A model generated the notes under the pieces. That model was not told the origin of the DNA and ran no database searches. It was given only the letters and a program-made list of their open reading frames with translations. Shown in pieces: positions 14,600-16,153 of a DNA stretch of 16,153 bases; within the stretch, counting starts at the first letter, position 1, and every line of letters begins with the position of its first letter. Made by a program: the position numbers and the translations under genes. Source of the DNA: Pseudomonadota bacterium (lineage in GTDB: Bacteria > Pseudomonadota > Alphaproteobacteria > Rhizobiales > Xanthobacteraceae); the NCBI GenBank assembly GCA_023435725.1, contig JAEYRD010000162.1, positions 1 through 16,153 on the forward strand, given 5' to 3'.

Positions 14600-15754
14600 T
14601 CAGAGTCCTTCGGACAGGATCGCCTTGCCGACATCCTCGTAATGCGTGTCGCGGGCCTGGATCTGCTGGGCGATGGCGTGCATGTCACGAAACCGTCGCT
14701 CGAACGGATTGCTGCGGAACACAGCGGTCGCGCCGGCCATGTGATAGGCGGCGTCGACCACTTTTGCCGATTGATGGATGGTCCAGGTCGCGGCCAGCCG
14801 GACCGCGCTGCGATGCGCCGCGCCGAACTCGCCGGTCGCGCCGAGGTCACGCCACATCGCATTCGCCGTGGCATAGAGATAGGCGCGCGCGGCACGCAAA
14901 TCGCCCTCGGTGCGGCCGATCAGGCCCTGGACCGCCTGGTTGTCGCGCATGGCGTGTGCGGCCAGCGACTGGTGCTTTGCGCGCGCCAGCGCGATCGCAG
15001 CGTCCAGCGTGGCGCGCGCCACGCCAAGCGAGACCGCGGCAAAGCCGAGGCTGAACGTCGAACCGGTGCCAATCTTGTAGAGCGGGCCTTTCTCGCGCAG
15101 AGCGGACGGCACGTCTCGGAACGCCGTGAAGCGCTCGGGGATGAAGAGGTCGACGACCTCGTAGGAATCCGTGCCGGTGCCGGCGAGCCCGATCGCCTGC
15201 CAGACGTCGTGCAATTTCGCGCTCGCGACCGGAAACAGGATGGTGCGCACCTCCGGCGACCCGTCGGCATTTTTGCGCGGCTTGCCGTCGGCTCCGAGAA
15301 TGCGGACATGCGCGCCCAGCCAGCTCGCCTGCCGCGAGCCTGATGCAAAATCCCAGCGCGCGGTGACGCGGTAACCACCCTCGACCGCGCGCGCCTCATG
15401 CGCAATAGCGCCCCAGGCGAGGATGCCCGGGCCGGCGTTGAAGATCTCGTGCGCGGTGTCATGGTCGAGCGAAGCCGCGATCATCGCGCAGACCGTGCAC
15501 TGGCCGAGACACCAGGCCGTGGAGGCATCCGCCTTCGCGATCTCCTCCTGCATCTGCATGAAGACTTCGATCGGGGCTTCAGTGCCGCCCAGGCTCTGCG
15601 GCAGCAATACGCGATAGAGTCCGTTCTCGATCAGCGCGGCAACCACGCCCGGCGTCAGCTGCCGCGTCCGCTCGATCTCGTCGGCGTCACGCGCAATCAG
15701 CGGCGCCATCGCCCGAGCACGTTCGATGAGGCTCAACCCGGGAACGACTTTCAT
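14600..15754 (-). CDS. Acyl-CoA dehydrogenase-fold flavoprotein, probably a group D flavin monooxygenase
   Basis: A 384-residue protein of the acyl-CoA dehydrogenase superfamily. The N-terminal helical domain includes ALIENGLYRVLLPQSLGG and EIAKADASTAWCLGQ; the middle beta domain has ARWDFASGSRQASWLGAHV and GLAGTGTDSYEV; the C-terminal helical part ends with FRSNPFERRFRDMHAIAQQ. The WxxxSGS-like loop, the G(T)GT..S strand and the RDMHA motif near 356-360 fit the monooxygenase-type members (HpaH, HsaA, DszC, TdsC), which use reduced flavin from a partner reductase, better than true acyl-CoA dehydrogenases. Substrate cannot be read from the sequence. AGGAAA is about 8 nt before the ATG. No reductase gene is seen inside the window; the upstream neighbour is an FAD oxidoreductase 241 nt away on the same strand. 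Confidence 0.85.
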   Translation of the reverse strand: MKVVPGLSLIERARAMAPLIARDADEIERTRQLTPGVVAALIENGLYRVLLPQSLGGTEAPIEVFMQMQEEIAKADASTAWCLGQCTVCAMIAASLDHDTAHEIFNAGPGILAWGAIAHEARAVEGGYRVTARWDFASGSRQASWLGAHVRILGADGKPRKNADGSPEVRTILFPVASAKLHDVWQAIGLAGTGTDSYEVVDLFIPERFTAFRDVPSALREKGPLYKIGTGSTFSLGFAAVSLGVARATLDAAIALARAKHQSLAAHAMRDNQAVQGLIGRTEGDLRAARAYLYATANAMWRDLGATGEFGAAHRSAVRLAATWTIHQSAKVVDAAYHMAGATAVFRSNPFERRFRDMHAIAQQIQARDTHYEDVGKAILSEGL

Positions 15755-15840
15755 GCTCGCGTTTCCTCGCCCATTCTGTCGTGAGCGGTAAGTTACGTGA
15801 TGGTGGTCTATTTGGCGGGGAGGATCAAGGTGGCGTAGCC

Positions 15841-15910
15841 GTCATTCCGGGGCACGCGACTTGTCCACCGAAGCTCGAAGAGCGAAGGCGGAAGCGTGGA
15901 CCTGGAATCT
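15841..15910. repeat. Mosaic GTCATTCCGG-type intergenic repeat with an inner palindrome
   Basis: ATTCCGGG (15844-15851) and CCTGGAAT (15901-15908) are inverted arms with one mismatch. Between them TCCACC (15864-15869) and GGCGGA (15887-15892) form a second, inner pair with one mismatch, around a stretch with three CGAAG units. The layout suggests one short repeat inside another. It sits in the 241-nt spacer between the FAD oxidoreductase stop and the flavoprotein start, together with whatever promoter serves the latter; I see no clear promoter. Confidence 0.7.
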
Positions 15911-15995
15911 TGCGATTGAGGCAAGTTGCAACAAAGCGGACATCAACCAGCCCACAATCCCTACTGAACCCGTCGAGAATGACCCGGAGCCGACG

Positions 15996-16153
15996 TCAGA
16001 CAGCACCGTAGAAGTGCCGATATTGCCAGGCAACTTCCTTCTGCAATTGAGATTCGGACCACGACGGGTCCTTGAAGCGCATGACAGACATAGGCGAGAG
16101 ATCGACGGGCGGCTTGCCATCGAGAACCCAAGTCGCAAGTGCTTCTCCGACAG
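15996..16153 (-). CDS. FAD-dependent oxidoreductase, C-terminal end (runs off right edge)
   Basis: Reading the minus strand from the right edge in the third frame gives 51 residues and then TGA at 15998-15996. The peptide starts VGEALATWVLDGKPPVDLSP and ends WQYRHFYGAV. The G(E/K)ALA-W(I/V)-(D/E)G-xPP-DL pattern is typical of the last helix of DAO-type FAD oxidoreductases (glycine, sarcosine and dimethylglycine oxidases or dehydrogenases), where it closes the FAD site. There is no start inside the window. The subfamily and substrate cannot be told from this fragment. Another frame here stays open for 98 codons (15842-16138) but has no family resemblance. Confidence 0.75.
   Translation of the reverse strand, partial: VGEALATWVLDGKPPVDLSPMSVMRFKDPSWSESQLQKEVAWQYRHFYGAV

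Noticed and set aside
15842..16138. A 98-codon minus-strand frame at the right edge
   Set aside because: Another frame on the same strand gives a typical FAD oxidoreductase C-terminus ending at 15996, and this one crosses a repeat.

Overview
The window looks like chromosomal DNA of a Bradyrhizobium-type alphaproteobacterium (Rhizobiales, family Nitrobacteraceae). The evidence is high GC with GC-rich third codon positions, the order SRP RNA - dnaX - ybaB - recR, and at least six intergenic repeats of kinds that I recall as common in Bradyrhizobium genomes. The genus is inferred from sequence style and recall, not from a search.

Layout, left to right. (1) Positions 1-1263, minus strand: an amino-acid type ABC importer, with a family 3 periplasmic binding protein followed by the start of a permease that runs off the left edge; a 22-bp perfect inverted repeat lies between the two genes. 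(2) 1411-4537, plus strand: a housekeeping cluster with the 4.5S/SRP RNA gene, dnaX (tau subunit of the DNA polymerase III clamp loader), ybaB/ebfC and recR. (3) 4568-5005, plus: a small exported protein of unknown function. (4) 5173-7345, minus: modA-modB-modC, a molybdate importer whose ATPase lacks the usual C-terminal MOP domain. (5) 7538-8041 and 8469-9413, minus: a small exported protein of unknown function and a MepA-type murein endopeptidase, separated by a repeat-rich spacer. (6) 9414-9949: a long spacer with inverted repeats and a plus-strand terminator-like hairpin that has no annotated gene upstream of it, so it may hold a small RNA or an mRNA leader. (7) 9950-12157, plus: a PAS-PAS-GGDEF-EAL protein whose GGDEF motif is degenerate (NSDEF) while the EAL site looks intact. 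(8) 12440-14404, minus: a membrane-bound methyl-accepting chemotaxis protein. (9) 14600-15754, minus: an acyl-CoA dehydrogenase-fold flavoprotein resembling FMNH2/FADH2-dependent group D monooxygenases. (10) 15996-16153, minus: the last 51 residues of an FAD-dependent oxidoreductase that enters from the right edge.

Functionally this is mostly ordinary core genome: replication and recombination, nutrient import, cell-wall turnover and signalling. I see no phage, IS element, CRISPR array, tRNA or toxin-antitoxin gene. The least explained items are the structured spacer before the GGDEF-EAL gene, the degenerate GGDEF with a kept inhibitory-site motif, and two copies of one palindromic repeat placed so that the repeat itself supplies the TAG stop codon of the upstream gene.
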